Part shown: positions 32,846 to 43,245 of the stretch, piece after piece
Layout: the number at the start of each line of letters is the position of its first letter
Position numbering within the stretch: position 1 is the first letter of the stretch
Translations under genes and position numbers: made by a program
The notes under the pieces: generated by a model
Seen by the model: the letters and a program-made list of their open reading frames with translations, nothing else
Told to the model about the DNA's origin: nothing
Database searches by the model: none
DNA from: Rhynchopus euleeides
Lineage: Eukaryota > Euglenozoa > Diplonemea > Diplonemida > Diplonemidae
NCBI GenBank assembly: GCA_963210315.1
Contig: OY723254.1
Span: 310,001 to 374,000 of the forward strand
Length of the DNA: 64,000 bases
Direction: 5' to 3'

Positions 32846-33870
32846 ACGGGCCTCTGGCAGGGTGTGTGCTGGCGGGGGTGGGCATGCGACACCGACACCG
32901 TGCTGCAGCAGGAGCAGCAGTGCTGCTCGGCAGTTGGGATGACCATGCAGAGATTGGCGAAATGGGGGATGGGGGTCGGGCTGGTGGTCGGGAGGGAGGG
33001 AGGGGGGGAGGGAGGAGCAGCCACCGCCAGCGCTGGCGCTGTCAAGCGGCGAGAAGCGGCGGGAGGGGGGGCATTACCTCCCCCGGCCCGCCCTTTCCTG
33101 TTCTATTTCCGTTTCCTGCTTCGGTCGGTTCGCTTCTTACTTTGTAAGGAAAATCCCGCCTTCCAAAAAACGGGCGGGAGCAGGCTTCCAACGTGATGCC
33201 CTCCCCAAGGCGACCTGTGTTGGGGCCTCAACGTGCCCCGTTCAGATCAGAACAGACGGCAAAAGCGAAGATCCCAATAGGCCAATGTACAGGCAGGATA
33301 TTTACTTTTGGACAGTGGCCCCCCACGTCCCGACCCCACCCACCCTCCACCCCCGCCCCCCACACGTACACAGGACTCGCAGCGAGCTACCACCCGCACC
33401 TGTCTAATCAGAGGGGTCGGGAAAAGGGGGCAGCAAACTCAGTCACCATCGGAGTCACTGCTGCTGCCGCTTTCGCTGTCTCGTTGTATTTCCTCTCGGC
33501 CTGCAGGCCGATTGATCTGTGTGGGGAGGAAGGGGTGGGTGCATTGTGCGATGTCTGTATACTTCGGTTGTTTTGGGAACAGCACACTGCCAAGTGAAGC
33601 CTGAGGGTAAAGGAGGGCTGGCCCCACAAGCAGGCAGAGCGCGGCAACTCCCAATCCGCTGGAAAGCAAACCACTGCATTTGCACTGCGGCAAAGCGGCA
33701 TTCACACCACCTGCATTGGTTATCCCCGTGCCCACATGACCAACAGCCACAGGAGTGCGGGGCAGGTCTTGTATTGCCAAGACAGAAAATGTCACATCAG
33801 TCCAGTCCCTCTTTGGCTCTTTGCCCGCATAGTTTTTGTTGGTGATGCATTGGCGCTTCCACAGAATAAA
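32846..33870. other. Intergenic, no gene seen
   Basis: Spacer between the unrecognised gene and the CCDC12-like gene, with an inverted repeat of coding sequence from the neighbouring gene (about 32886-32925) and a G-rich purine tract (about 32985-33020). Confidence 0.5.
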
Positions 33871-34671
33871 TCACGTAAACCATACGGAGGGACGAGCACC
33901 CTGCTGTGCCGAGGGCTCAGACGCATCGCTGCTGGACTCGCTCGACTCTGTTTCCTCCTCGTCACTGTCGTCGTCGTCATCATCTGCTGCCGCTGCACGC
34001 TGCTGCTGAGTGCGGTGCATCAACTCTGCAATCGCCTTCTTCGTCCTGTCAGGGAAATGTGTTGAATCTCCGGCTGGGCCCAGGGCGGGGGGGGGGGGGG
34101 GAAGGGGTGCCTTTAATACTCAACAAAAAGCTGGAATTGGGTTTGTCGGTGCGCTCTGGGGGAAACCACCCCCCATCCCCCCGGATTTCACGCAGCACAA
34201 GCAAGGCTTGTCAACACCACGCACACGATGCATCCCCATATGGCTGACCTCCGGATGACCACCTGGAAGGGCATCTCACGGCGCTGGTTTCCGGGTTTGC
34301 TCATAAAGGGCGACATACCTTTTGTCCAGGACACGCTGCTTCAGGGCCATCATGTTTTTGAGGTCCAGATTTGTGACGGCGGGCAGAAACTTAGCCACGA
34401 CAGAGTCACGCTTCGAGGAGGGCGCAGCCGCCTGAGTGGGGACCTCGTCATCCAGGGGGCAGTGCTTTGTCACCGCCGCATTCTTCATCACCTTCTTGCG
34501 CAGCCCGGTGTCCACCGGGGTGTAAGTGCGGAACCGCAGCACGTCATCGCCGGACCGCACCACCTCACCCAGCAGCTCGTCTGAATCCTCCTCACCTTCC
34601 TCGTCTTCTTCCTCTTCCTCCTCCTCCTCCTCAATCTCGTCCTCCTCCAGCGCCCTTTTCCCTGCAGGCAT
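33871..34671 (-). CDS. Spliceosome-associated cwf18/CCDC12-like protein (2 exons)
   Basis: Exons 34671-34319 and 34045-33871 give 175 residues. The intron 34046-34318 (273 bp) has donor GTATGT and acceptor CTGACAG; splicing creates DKRTKKAIAELMHR, matching the conserved KRTQRAIAELIRER helix of CCDC12, which neither exon shows alone. N-terminal parts: an acidic run (EEDEIEEEEEEEEEDEE), then VLRFRTYTPVDTGLRKK, the LRFRNY.P.D family signature, and a NLDLKNMMALKQRVLDKR helix. The C-terminus is an acidic/Ser tail (DDDDDSDEEETESSESSS). The family is a component of the activated spliceosome (NTC-associated). A frame upstream to 34797 exists, but the Met at 34671 fits the family length, and TCCACAG lies just upstream. 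The intron contains a G-run. Confidence 0.85.
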
Positions 34672-35093
34672 CGTCACTGTCGACCCGACACCTGGCTGTG
34701 GATATGCATGGGAGGTGGTGTGCCAGTGTGGACACACAACGTGGGCTGCAGCGTATGTTTGTCGTGAAACACAACACAAAACCCCGTCTCCTCGCAACTA
34801 AAGAGCCGCTATTGCATGCAGAGTCGAAGAGTTTGGGAGAGATGCGAGGTTGGGGGGGAGGGGGGGGGAGGGGGGTATAGCGGAGGGGCAGCGTCTCTTC
34901 TCGTCTTCGTCGTGCATGCCGAAGTTCCCGAGCAGTCTTCGGGCATTAGCACCTCCCACCCACCCACCCCCCCCCCCCCCTCTCTTCCCCCACTCCCCCC
35001 GCCCCCGCCCGTCCCACTGGTGTTCACACCCAAATCGATCGACCCGGACACACTCTCAGCAACAGAACATCCTCATATAGAATGACTGGCACT
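34672..35093. other. Intergenic, low complexity
   Basis: G-rich and C-rich tracts (34851-34873, 34959-34985); no gene seen. Confidence 0.5.
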
Positions 35094-35202
35094 GGGGGCC
35101 CTCGCTACCAGTCACTGCTCGTCACAGCTTGTCAGACAGTGAGGGGAAGTGGGCCGTGGCTCACTTTTTCTCACTCAGTCACACTTGGTAGCGAAGGCCC
35201 CC
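35094..35202. mobile_element. 109-bp micro-MITE, family I, diverged copy
   Basis: Starts GGGGGCCCTCGCTACCA and ends TGGTAGCGAAGGCCCCC, flanked by ACT on both sides (3-bp target duplication). The same length class and related ends as 12978-13085 place it in the same superfamily, but the interior has diverged. Confidence 0.75.
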
Positions 35203-35480
35203 ACTGGCAAAAAAAAAATGAGCCGGTGTACGTGCCCGACATGATGCGCGTCAGCAGTGCCATTCATTTCATGCCGCACGGAACAACAGCACGACTCGCA
35301 AACAGGGAGGGGGCAATGCACCGCCACAGCAGGACAGCAAACATGGCGGGGGGAGGCAGTGCACTAATGGCTCAACTGAGGATATGCCTCGTCGCTAGCG
35401 GAAGACCTGCCTGACATCCTGACCTCCTGGCATCTCCTCTCACGAGATCCCCGGATAATACATGGGGATCTCGCGATGCG

Positions 35481-35975
35481 ATGCGTTGCACATTTGCCTT
35501 TTGTTCGGCCAGCCTTGCTGTTCAGCGGTGCAGTTGCATCACACCCCATAGGGCAAGCCTTCTGTACGAGACGCAGCACCTCTCTCTGTCGGACCTCGTG
35601 ACGGGGCCTGTCGCAAGACGCATCAACAAGGCCGGCAGCGCGTTCCTCGCTTCGCCCATCGGGCGAAACCAATTCTACGGGCTGCCACGGAAGATTGCGC
35701 TGTGCCTGGAAAAGGACCCGGAGGGATACACCGGGCACAGCATGAGACGCTCCGCCGCGCTGGCAGCGGCCAATGGCGGCGCGTCCACCATGGATCTCCG
35801 CAGGCATTTCGGCTGGCGCGGAGAATCGACGCCGCAGCTCTACCTTGATGCATCCACGACACACCAGCGGAACGTCGCGCACATGATGTCAAGCCAGCCT
35901 GCACAGGGGACGACGACGGGAGCGCCAAGCCAGAGCAGGGTGACTGTGGATCTGAACGTCAACCTGCCGAGGTGA
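35481..35975 (+). pseudogene. Tyrosine recombinase remnant (Crypton/DIRS-type catalytic C-terminus)
   Basis: The only plus-strand sequence with a clear family signature outside the hairpin element. GYTGHSMRRSAALAAANGG carries the HxxR of box II (H86, R89), RRHFGW the second His (H109), and TPQLYLD the nucleophilic Tyr (Y121). These are the C-terminal catalytic residues of phage-integrase-type recombinases as used by Crypton and DIRS elements. The N-terminal part, including the first catalytic Arg, is not recoverable upstream in one frame, so it is a fragment. After Y121 comes a short tail ending VDLNVNLPR. No inverted or split direct repeats of a DIRS element were recognised nearby. Confidence 0.75.
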
Positions 35976-36348
35976 TGCCCTCTAGCCCCTGTGAAGTGTT
36001 GTAGCGAGTAGGAGCAATGTGGATCAAGCAAACTGGCCAGGACCTCGCCCCCACACCGCCCCTGCCCCCAGCCGCTTTTTCCAGGAAATAAAGATTTCCA
36101 TTATTGCCCTCAATATTGCGGTAATAAGAAAGCTGAGTGTAAATAATGGATGAAGTCACTAAACCCAGGCTATATTCCTGTGACTGCTTTATTTCCTAGT
36201 TTTGATAAAAACTTTTTAATTACCGAATGGTCAATAATATCGCCTTTAAGTCTCGTAAAGTGGTTTATTATTACCTCTTGGCTTATGGACTTTCTGCAGG
36301 AAACCGGTAATAATGGTTTCAGGACCGGTAATAAAATACATGTAAATG
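35976..36348. other. AT-richer flank, no gene
   Basis: Marked drop in GC relative to surroundings; several AATAAA/AATAAT strings; no protein-like frame. Confidence 0.5.
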
Positions 36349-36469
36349 CCTGAAATATACATGTAAAATACATGCATATCAAGTAAAAATACAAGTATAA
36401 TAGTTGACATGCAAGTATTATACTTGTATTTTTACTTGATATACATGTATTTTACATGTATATTTCAGG
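36349..36469. repeat. Near-perfect 121-bp palindrome
   Basis: Arms of about 53 bp (outer CCTGAAATATACATGTA / TACATGTATATTTCAGG) with a 15-nt apex containing GTTGACATGCAAG. It would fold into a hairpin as RNA or a cruciform as DNA. The same apex recurs in a second palindrome at about 37280-37340. Confidence 0.9.
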
Positions 36470-36473
36470 CATA

Positions 36474-37279
36474 TACCGTAAACGGAAATATTGTGGACCG
36501 TAATAAAGGTGAACCGTACTATAGGTGGACCGTAAAAAAGATGGAACAAATGGGATTTTTCCGGAACTTGGAACATTTTTACGGTCCACCTATTTTACGG
36601 TTGGGATCGTGGACTTGGCGGTTTTTTTTACGAGTTCCTTCGCGACGAAGTCGCGAAGGAACCAAGGAAATCGTACGGCTGAAGCTGCAGGATTAACACC
36701 ACAGGGCCTCAGCACAGAGTGTGCACTCACCATCGTCCGGGAACTGTTCTCCCACAGTTACTGCAGGGTGTACTACACTAAAGGAGTACGATTTCCCTGA
36801 ATTTTTCGGGCACTGATTCACGAATTTACATCTGGAGGGAGCCCGGTGGTCTCAGCTTCTGTCTGCGCGCCCTGCCGTACTGTGGCTGCTTTTGTGGGCT
36901 CGTGCAGCAGGTTCTACTTTTACTTCTACCGGAATGCTCCTTGCATGGTACTACACTTCTCGAGGTGTGGTGGTGGGTGAGTCTCGAGGTGAGATCGTGC
37001 CTTTTCCACACGCAGGGAGGACTTGCTTCTCTTGCTGGTGTTGGTTGCGGTGGTGGAGGGAGGGTCCAAAGCTGGGAGGTCGGGAGGCCTACGTGTGGGT
37101 GTCTGCGGCGTGGAGGCCGCAGTCCGCGCCCCGCAACCCACCAGCCCGCGGGCGAAAAACGCATTGTCTTTTCCATATTCAGTCCCAATAAATGGTGGAC
37201 CGTAAAAAAGATGGAACGTTTGGCCTTTTTTTGGGAACTTGGAACATTTTTACGGTCCACCCTTTTTCCGTTTACGGTA
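36474..37279. mobile_element. TA-flanked inverted-repeat element H (CCGTA family)
   Basis: Terminal inverted repeats begin CCGTAAACGGAAA; TA is on both sides. Subterminal copies of GTGGACCGTAA are scattered at both ends (GGTGGACCGTAAAAAAGATG at left and right). No transposase frame. The ends match element G at 54193-54525. It contains repeat L (36629-36691). Confidence 0.8.
36629..36691 (-). repeat. Dispersed repeat L, copy 1
   Basis: Inverted relative to the copies at 48621 and 51811; shares CGTACGATTTCCTT, CTTCGCGACTTCG and CTCGTAA. Confidence 0.7.
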
Positions 37280-37340
37280 CATGTATTATACATGTATAAT
37301 AGTTGACATGCAAGTATTATACATGTATAATACATGTATA
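37280..37340. repeat. Palindrome with the same apex as 36349-36469
   Basis: Stem ACATGTATTATACATGTATA / TATACATGTATAATACATGT around GTTGACATGCAAG. Together with the first palindrome it borders the inserted element H. Confidence 0.8.
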
Positions 37341-38107
37341 TACTTGTAGTTATACATGTAAAATTTACAAGATCCCACCGTGAAAAAGTGAATCGCCCCC
37401 CCCCCCCCCCACCCCACCCCACAAAACTGGTTGAAAAAAGTGACACACAGTTTGGCACACACACACACACACCCCTCGGTCCCCGCCCCGCCCTCTAATA
37501 ATCGCGTGAAAAATCATGCGAGAATTAGGGGTGTGTCAAATCATTCGTGCCGACCACCATGAAACTTCACTTTTCACTTTATTCAGCGCCGTGGGAGTGG
37601 CGGCAGGTGGTGGCGGCGGTGGAGGGAGGAGGAGGAGGAGGAGCGGGGGGGAGAGAGGGGCTAAAAATTATGATGGTGAAAGGTGAAAACAGGCACACAC
37701 ATCCCGACAAAAGAAAGAGGGGGGGGGGTATTTTTTTTGTTTTGCCAGGATGGCTGGCATGCAGGGCGGTTCGGCTATCCTGGCGCACAGCAGCGGTAAA
37801 TAGGGAGGGAAATCTCTCATATTCTCGAATCTCGCCAAAAATAAATAGAGGCAGGACCAGTGTCAGGGGGGGGGGGGGGTGATTGGGAGTAGCGAATATT
37901 AGTAGTGATAGAAGGGCGGGGGGGTGATAGGTAAGAAAATCTGTTTGCTTTTTTGAAAAAAGGGGGGGGGGGGGGGAGCGCTCCATTTCAAAAAAGGGGT
38001 TTACGAGAAATCAGCTATGCATGGCAGGGGCGCTGCTTCCCTGAGGGTTATTCAAACCCCGCATACCGGGTTGTCTTTTTTGTGTAGAAGGGCGGGGGGG
38101 GGGGGGG
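37341..38107. other. Low-complexity region, no gene
   Basis: Long homopolymers (C 37386-37400, G about 37866-37879 and 37963-37976), GGA-rich and AC tracts, and a G-run ending at 38107 directly against element C. Confidence 0.6.
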
Positions 38108-39262
38108 TAGGGGGGGTCATATGCGCGAGTAAAATGGAAAATTTTAAGATGCCCCAATCGGACCCCCCAGCATGGTATCGAGGCTAAAAAGTCACCCACA
38201 TCGCCCCAGAAACACCCCCCAGGGCATCCCACAGCCTGGACGACCCTCTCTGGGTCGCTCAGATGTGATCCGGAAAAATGTGCCCCTGAGTGGTACCTGG
38301 GCCCCATTCTGGGGTGGCTAGGACATGAACCGTCATATTTTTCCTGGTGAGAACACGCTTGCTGCATGCCTCTGGGATGGAGGGGACTGACTGGGAGGTG
38401 TGGATGGTGAAAGAGGGGTCAATCGCGCGATTCTCCAAGCTCCTGAATAACGCCAGCCCTCCTCACCTGCTGTAATGGGCACTCCCTCCTGGCTACTGAT
38501 TTGAGGCTCGTGAGAGGGTCTTTCATCGCTCGACCTTATTGCTGCAGCTGCGAGAACCATGTGCCTTGCACGCAGCATCTTCGGCTGCCTGTATCCTCTT
38601 GGGAACACACATCTATCTGTTCCTGTCTCAGGACGAGGGGGGCATTGTTATCAGACCCTGCTGATTGTGCTGGCACGGCACCATCGCTGTGGTAGAGGTT
38701 TTCAGTGGGCTACTGTAGCCCGGATCATACGAGAGTGGACCCCTTGACAAAATTGTTGGTCGCAGGCGTCAGGGAAACATCATCGGGGAAGTTTTTGAAT
38801 GTGCTCTGATACACGCATGAGGAAGTATCGAGATGGTACCTGATTTTGTGGTGGTGGCAGCCAGCGGCCGGGGTTGTGGCAGCCTTCAGGCAGGCTGCCA
38901 ACAGAGTTATAGCAGATGATGACACCGACCGCAACAATCGGACTTCTCTGACAGTTCCTCGCCAATATGTGTAATCTGCGTTGATTTCACACCTGCCTAC
39001 CCCCCTGGGGACACATCCATTGCAGGAATGTGTTGGTTGTGGTAGTGGCAAAAGTGCCCACAGGTACCACTCATGGGCACTTTTTTCACATCACGCAATA
39101 AAAGTGACAAATCACGGACAAATGTCAGAATTTTGCAGATGCAGCGCATATGGGACCCTCTGGGAGTGTTGTGGTGTGTAACGGTACACAGAAGTTCGAT
39201 TTTCGGCATTGTTGAAATTTCCCATTTTACTCGCTTTTTAAAGAGGCATATGACCCCCCCTA
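38108..39262. mobile_element. TA-flanked inverted-repeat element C
   Basis: Left end TAGGGGGGGTCATATG, right end CATATGACCCCCCTA-like, with a second block of terminal identity (GCGAGTAAAATGG). Imperfect terminal repeats of about 45 bp. No transposase recognised; the interior open frames are short. Its right TA (39261-39262) is also the left TA of element B. Confidence 0.8.
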
Positions 39263-40453
39263 GGCATACTTGTACCCCCATATGGGGAAGGCCAAAAATA
39301 TGGGAAAAATATGGGGGGAATATGGGGGGTTTTTCAAGTCCTGTTCCCCCATATTTCCCCCATATGGGGGATATATGGGGGAAAACCCAGGGGTTCCTCA
39401 GGTGGAAGCAGTCAGCAAACAGTTCTCTTCGTTCTGCTTTTCACAGGGTGTGAAGTCAGCCACTGACAGGGGACGTCTAGCACCTTGCAGTGCCATCTCA
39501 CCTCGTCGCTTTCTGCAGAGAGGAAACGCCCGGCTGAAGTGCTCGAGTCAGACCACAAAAGGTGCTGTGAGAGTGCCGACCGCCACTTTCTTCAAGTCTG
39601 AGTAGCGGTCATCAGAGCATGCTGACCAGTAGTCCTGTCTTTGCTGGCAGAACAGTTGCGTCCTGCAGCCAGTCCTTGTACTGGCCTTCACAGGTCTCAT
39701 TCCAGATCATCATTGCAGATGCAGCTTGAACATGTCAAGCTGCCTGGTGACGAGCGTCGACTCCGACTTTTCGGCGCTCGGAGCGGTCAAAAGCGGCGGA
39801 AGCGCCTGACACCCCAGAATGCACTGCTTGTGAATTCCCTTGTCTAATTAAGGATCCCAGGGGGCAGTTCGCAATCGCAAACACACCAGAGGAGGAGGAC
39901 AGCGAGTGTGAGAGTGACGTGCCGGACAGGACTTCAAAACACAGGAGTGTGTGTTGTGAGGAGCTGTTAACCCTGAACGCGCTATGTGTGTCTGTGCGTA
40001 TGTGTCCACCACCGCTGCCGCTGTCACTGCGGTGCCCCGCCAAACCGGGAAGCGTTCGCTCTCCGCTGCCGCTGTATCGGCGCAGGAGAGGAACAGGAGG
40101 TCGGTGCGACCCACCTGGGGGATCTTCCAGGGGGGGCCAGACCTGGCCACACCTGAACGAGCGCGCACCTCCCCAGGATCGGACTCCTGGAGGATCCCCA
40201 ACAAGGCATGAGGCCGGTTTCGACGCGCACTTCGTGTGTGTCTGTGCCTGAGTGGTTTGATGTTCTCCCGTTGCAGCACGAATACCCCCATATCCCCCCA
40301 TATGGGCCCCATATTTCCCCCATATTCCCCCATATTTTACCGGGTTTTCCCCATATTTTCAGCCTTTTTCCCCATATGGGGGCGGGGTTTTGAGACCCCC
40401 CATATTTCCCCCAAATTTAGGGGGTTCCCCATATGGGGGGACAAGTATGCCTA
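39261..40453. mobile_element. TA-flanked inverted-repeat element B
   Basis: Ends TAGGCATACTTGT and ACAAGTATGCCTA as inverted repeats, followed inward by arrays of the palindrome CCCCATATGGGG. It is inserted at the TA that ends element C. The interior (about 39700-40210) has stretches of protein-like sequence in more than one plus frame (IANTPEEEDSECESDVPDR, then TWGIFQGGPDLATPERAR), suggestive of a captured, decayed gene fragment; not supported as a gene. Confidence 0.8.
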
Positions 40454-40466
40454 GGGGGGGGGGGGG

Positions 40467-41618
40467 TAGGGGGGGTCAAATGGGGGTGACAAACACGATT
40501 TTTCAAAAAACCGGCGCAGAGGCCCCAAAGCCCCCGTAAACCCTCCAAACCCCCCCAGATCGGTCCGGAAACCCATCGAACCCCACTTTTCCACCATTCC
40601 GGGCACCTCAGGTGCCCGAATTGGGGTACCTAAATTTTGTGCCACCGTTTGGTACCGGACAGTGCCACTGTGTGGGAGGTTGGAAAAGAAAATGCCCCAA
40701 CACACCACATCTGAGGGTTGCAATGCATGTTGCTTGCCAACCACGTCATCCGGTGGGTGTCAGGCGCTATGTAGGTGGCATGAGCCAGGTCTTCGATGTG
40801 TTCTGGCTTGTATATGTACCTCCCTGCCTGCGGCACAGGCACTGCCTTTGTCCCCCACACCAGCCACAGAGAGCGTATTGTACTCGGTCCACGGTTGCTG
40901 ATTCATTGTGATGCGTTGTATCCTCGAGTGAACGTCACACACTAGTGGCACCACCACCCGCCATCCGAGAGCTGTATTGACTTTGCGCCCTTCCGTTGCA
41001 TTCACCTCGCCACGCATATTGCACCGTTCAGTACCAGTGCTCTTGGGCCAGGCAAAGTAGACCGCAGCAACTACCAATTCTGGCACAATGGGTACCACGA
41101 CAGCGCACTTCGTGTGTTCCCGGAATGTACAGCTCGTGTTGCAACAGTCGTTGTCAACACATCCCGGTTGTGGAGCACTGCTGCACAGGAATCACACGAC
41201 CATCTGGACTTGTTCCGTACCTACAGGCAGCCTCCCGGTGCATGGTGGCAGGGAGGTACATATACAAGCCAGAACTCATCGAAGACCTGGCTAATGCCAC
41301 CTACATAGCGCCTGACACCCACCGGATGACGTGGTTGGCAAGCAACATGCATTGCAACCCTCAGATGTGGTGTGTTGGGGCATTTTCTTTTCCAACCTCC
41401 CACACAGTGGCACTGTCCGGTACCAAACGGTGGCACAAAATTTAGGTACCCCAATTCGGGCACCTGAGGTGCCCGGAATGGTGGAAAAGTGGGGTTCGAT
41501 GGGTTTCCGGACCGATCTGGGGGGGTTTGGAGGGTTTACGGGGGCTTTGGGGCCTCTGCGCCGGTTTTTTGAAAAATCGTGTTTGTCCACGTAAAAGGGT
41601 GGCATTTGACCCCCCCTA
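40467..41618. mobile_element. Long-inverted-repeat element A, copy 1
   Basis: Ends TAGGGGGGGTCAAATG-type, with TA on both sides. Arms 40467-40828 and 41247-41618 are inverted repeats of about 365 bp; the non-palindromic centre is about 420 bp. A second copy, same orientation, at 58430-59580 is nearly identical including the centre. Each arm gives mirrored 80- to 97-codon frames (MPELGYLNFVPPFGTGQCHC...) whose coding status is doubtful because the mirrored frame is equally open. Confidence 0.9.
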
Positions 41619-42040
41619 GGGGGGGGAGGTGAGGAGGGCGACGCACTTCGCTCCAAAGTGAAACTGAAGTGCAGAAAAAAAAAAGATGGCACCGCCCTCT
41701 TAAAGCAGAGATCGGCTCACCCCACCACAGCTTGGACACAGAGAGAAGGACCCCAAACCCACATGATAGGAGGCATGATCAACGATTAAAGAGGTATCTT
41801 GATCACAGGGGGGTGGGGTGGGGTGGGGGGGGGTAGTGATATCGAAATTGAAGGGAGCACAAGAATGATCACCCTTCACTCGTTATGCAGGTTGTGTGTC
41901 TGCAGCGGTGAGGTGGGGGGGAGATTTTTTCTTTTTAGGGTTATTAGTTCTGGGGATTTTACTTATTCTTGTGGTTGTTTGCTTTTTACTTTTACTTTTC
42001 ACCTTTTTTTTCCTTTTTTTCCTTTTTTTTGGGATTGTGG
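41619..42040. other. Spacer between elements A and F, no gene
   Basis: G-rich start, then T-rich tracts up to the ATTGTGG target duplication of element F (42034-42040). Confidence 0.55.
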
Positions 42041-43238
42041 CAGGGTATAAGATAGACTTTTTTTCTGGCGCCGTTTTCCGGTTTTTCTGGTTTTGAAAAT
42101 TTTTCGCGCGCGCCTTCGGCGCGCGCGACCCGCGCAAACCCTCCCAGAATCTGAGAGGGCCCAGTGCCTGCGCGCGTCCTGTCGTACTGAGGCTGCTTGG
42201 TGGGGCAGGCGCAGCAGCTGCTTTGAAAGTTTGGACTCTCGGCCAAAAAACCGGTCTGGTGCAATGTTTTTACGCAGGGGGGTCTGGGGGGCGGAGCCCC
42301 CCAGCCGCCGGAGGCCACGGTAGTGAACATCTGTTCCCTACAGTCTGGATTCGCTTGTAAGTAGGAAGGCTTCACTGTATCGCAGCCCGGCCAGCAGGAG
42401 ATCACTGGTCCTTGAGGGTTCAACCTTCAGGGTGGAGGAGGACGTGGGAGCGACCACTCGTGACAGGTGTGCGTTGTGGGTGGAGTGGATGCACGGCAGA
42501 CCTTGTCATGGCCAAAGGGTCCACGAGATCTCCGCCACGTAGAGCCTAGACGAGAGTTTTCGAGGAGATGGGCACCTAGCTGTGACGACAGGCAACAAAC
42601 AAATCTCATCTGTTAGTTGCCCCCAATAGGCTTGGCGACCTTCAAGACTGCTTGAAAGTCGTTCGTGTTCTCGTCTCAGCCCTCCAGACAAGCAGATCTG
42701 TCTCGAGTTGGTGGGCTGTCGCCATGTATTCGATGGCACCGAGTGACGCTGCACAGAGGCAGACGACACGGTGAACTCCAGCGGAGGTTACCCTACCTCC
42801 GCTGGAGTACACCGTGTCTCCCATGAGTCTCAACTAGCGGGAGTCTGAGCGTAAACTAGCTGGAAAATAGACTCCCGTCTCCAGTACAGACTGCAGTCTT
42901 AGACTCCCTCTTAGACATGGTGGCTGGAGTCCACCATGTGTGCACCTTCAAAACAGAAGAGACCTGCATGACGAGGGCATCACCACCCACCGGGCCACCC
43001 GCTAGGTCCATTTTTTCTTCTCCGCTTCTCTGCCTTCTTTGGACTATTTGGGCTCTGTGCGGATCACGATGGGGTCACTTTCTATTTTTTTATGGCGTTT
43101 TTTCTGACTGTTTTACTGTCCCAAAGTCACAAAAAAAACCGCCAAAAATGAGACCGACCTTTTTTTTTTTTCCAGAAAACCGGGAACCGGGAAACCCTGG
43201 TTTTGAAAACCGGAAAACCAGACCTATCTTATCCCCTG
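42041..43238 (+). mobile_element. Non-autonomous inverted-repeat element F, copy 1 (7-bp target duplication)
   Basis: 1,198 bp. Ends CAGGGTATAAGATAG and CTATCTTATCCCCTG; flanked by ATTGTGG at 42034-42040 and 43239-43245. It contains module J (42277-42330), a perfect hairpin around GGTTACCCTACCTCCGCTGG (about 42775-42825), and an inner segment (about 43047-43080) that matches the core of the 190-bp satellite at 60.3-61.5 kb. No transposase frame. Confidence 0.9.
42277..42330 (+). repeat. Dispersed GC-rich module J, copy 2 (inside element F)
   Basis: Same module as 27878-27930, here with GAGGCCACGGTAGTG. Confidence 0.9.
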
Positions 43239-43245
43239 ATTGTGG

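Noticed and set aside
32864..33196. 110-codon plus-strand frame with its start in an inverted copy of neighbouring coding sequence
   Set aside because: Composition is Gly-run driven, and the only recognisable part is a reversed piece of the adjacent gene.
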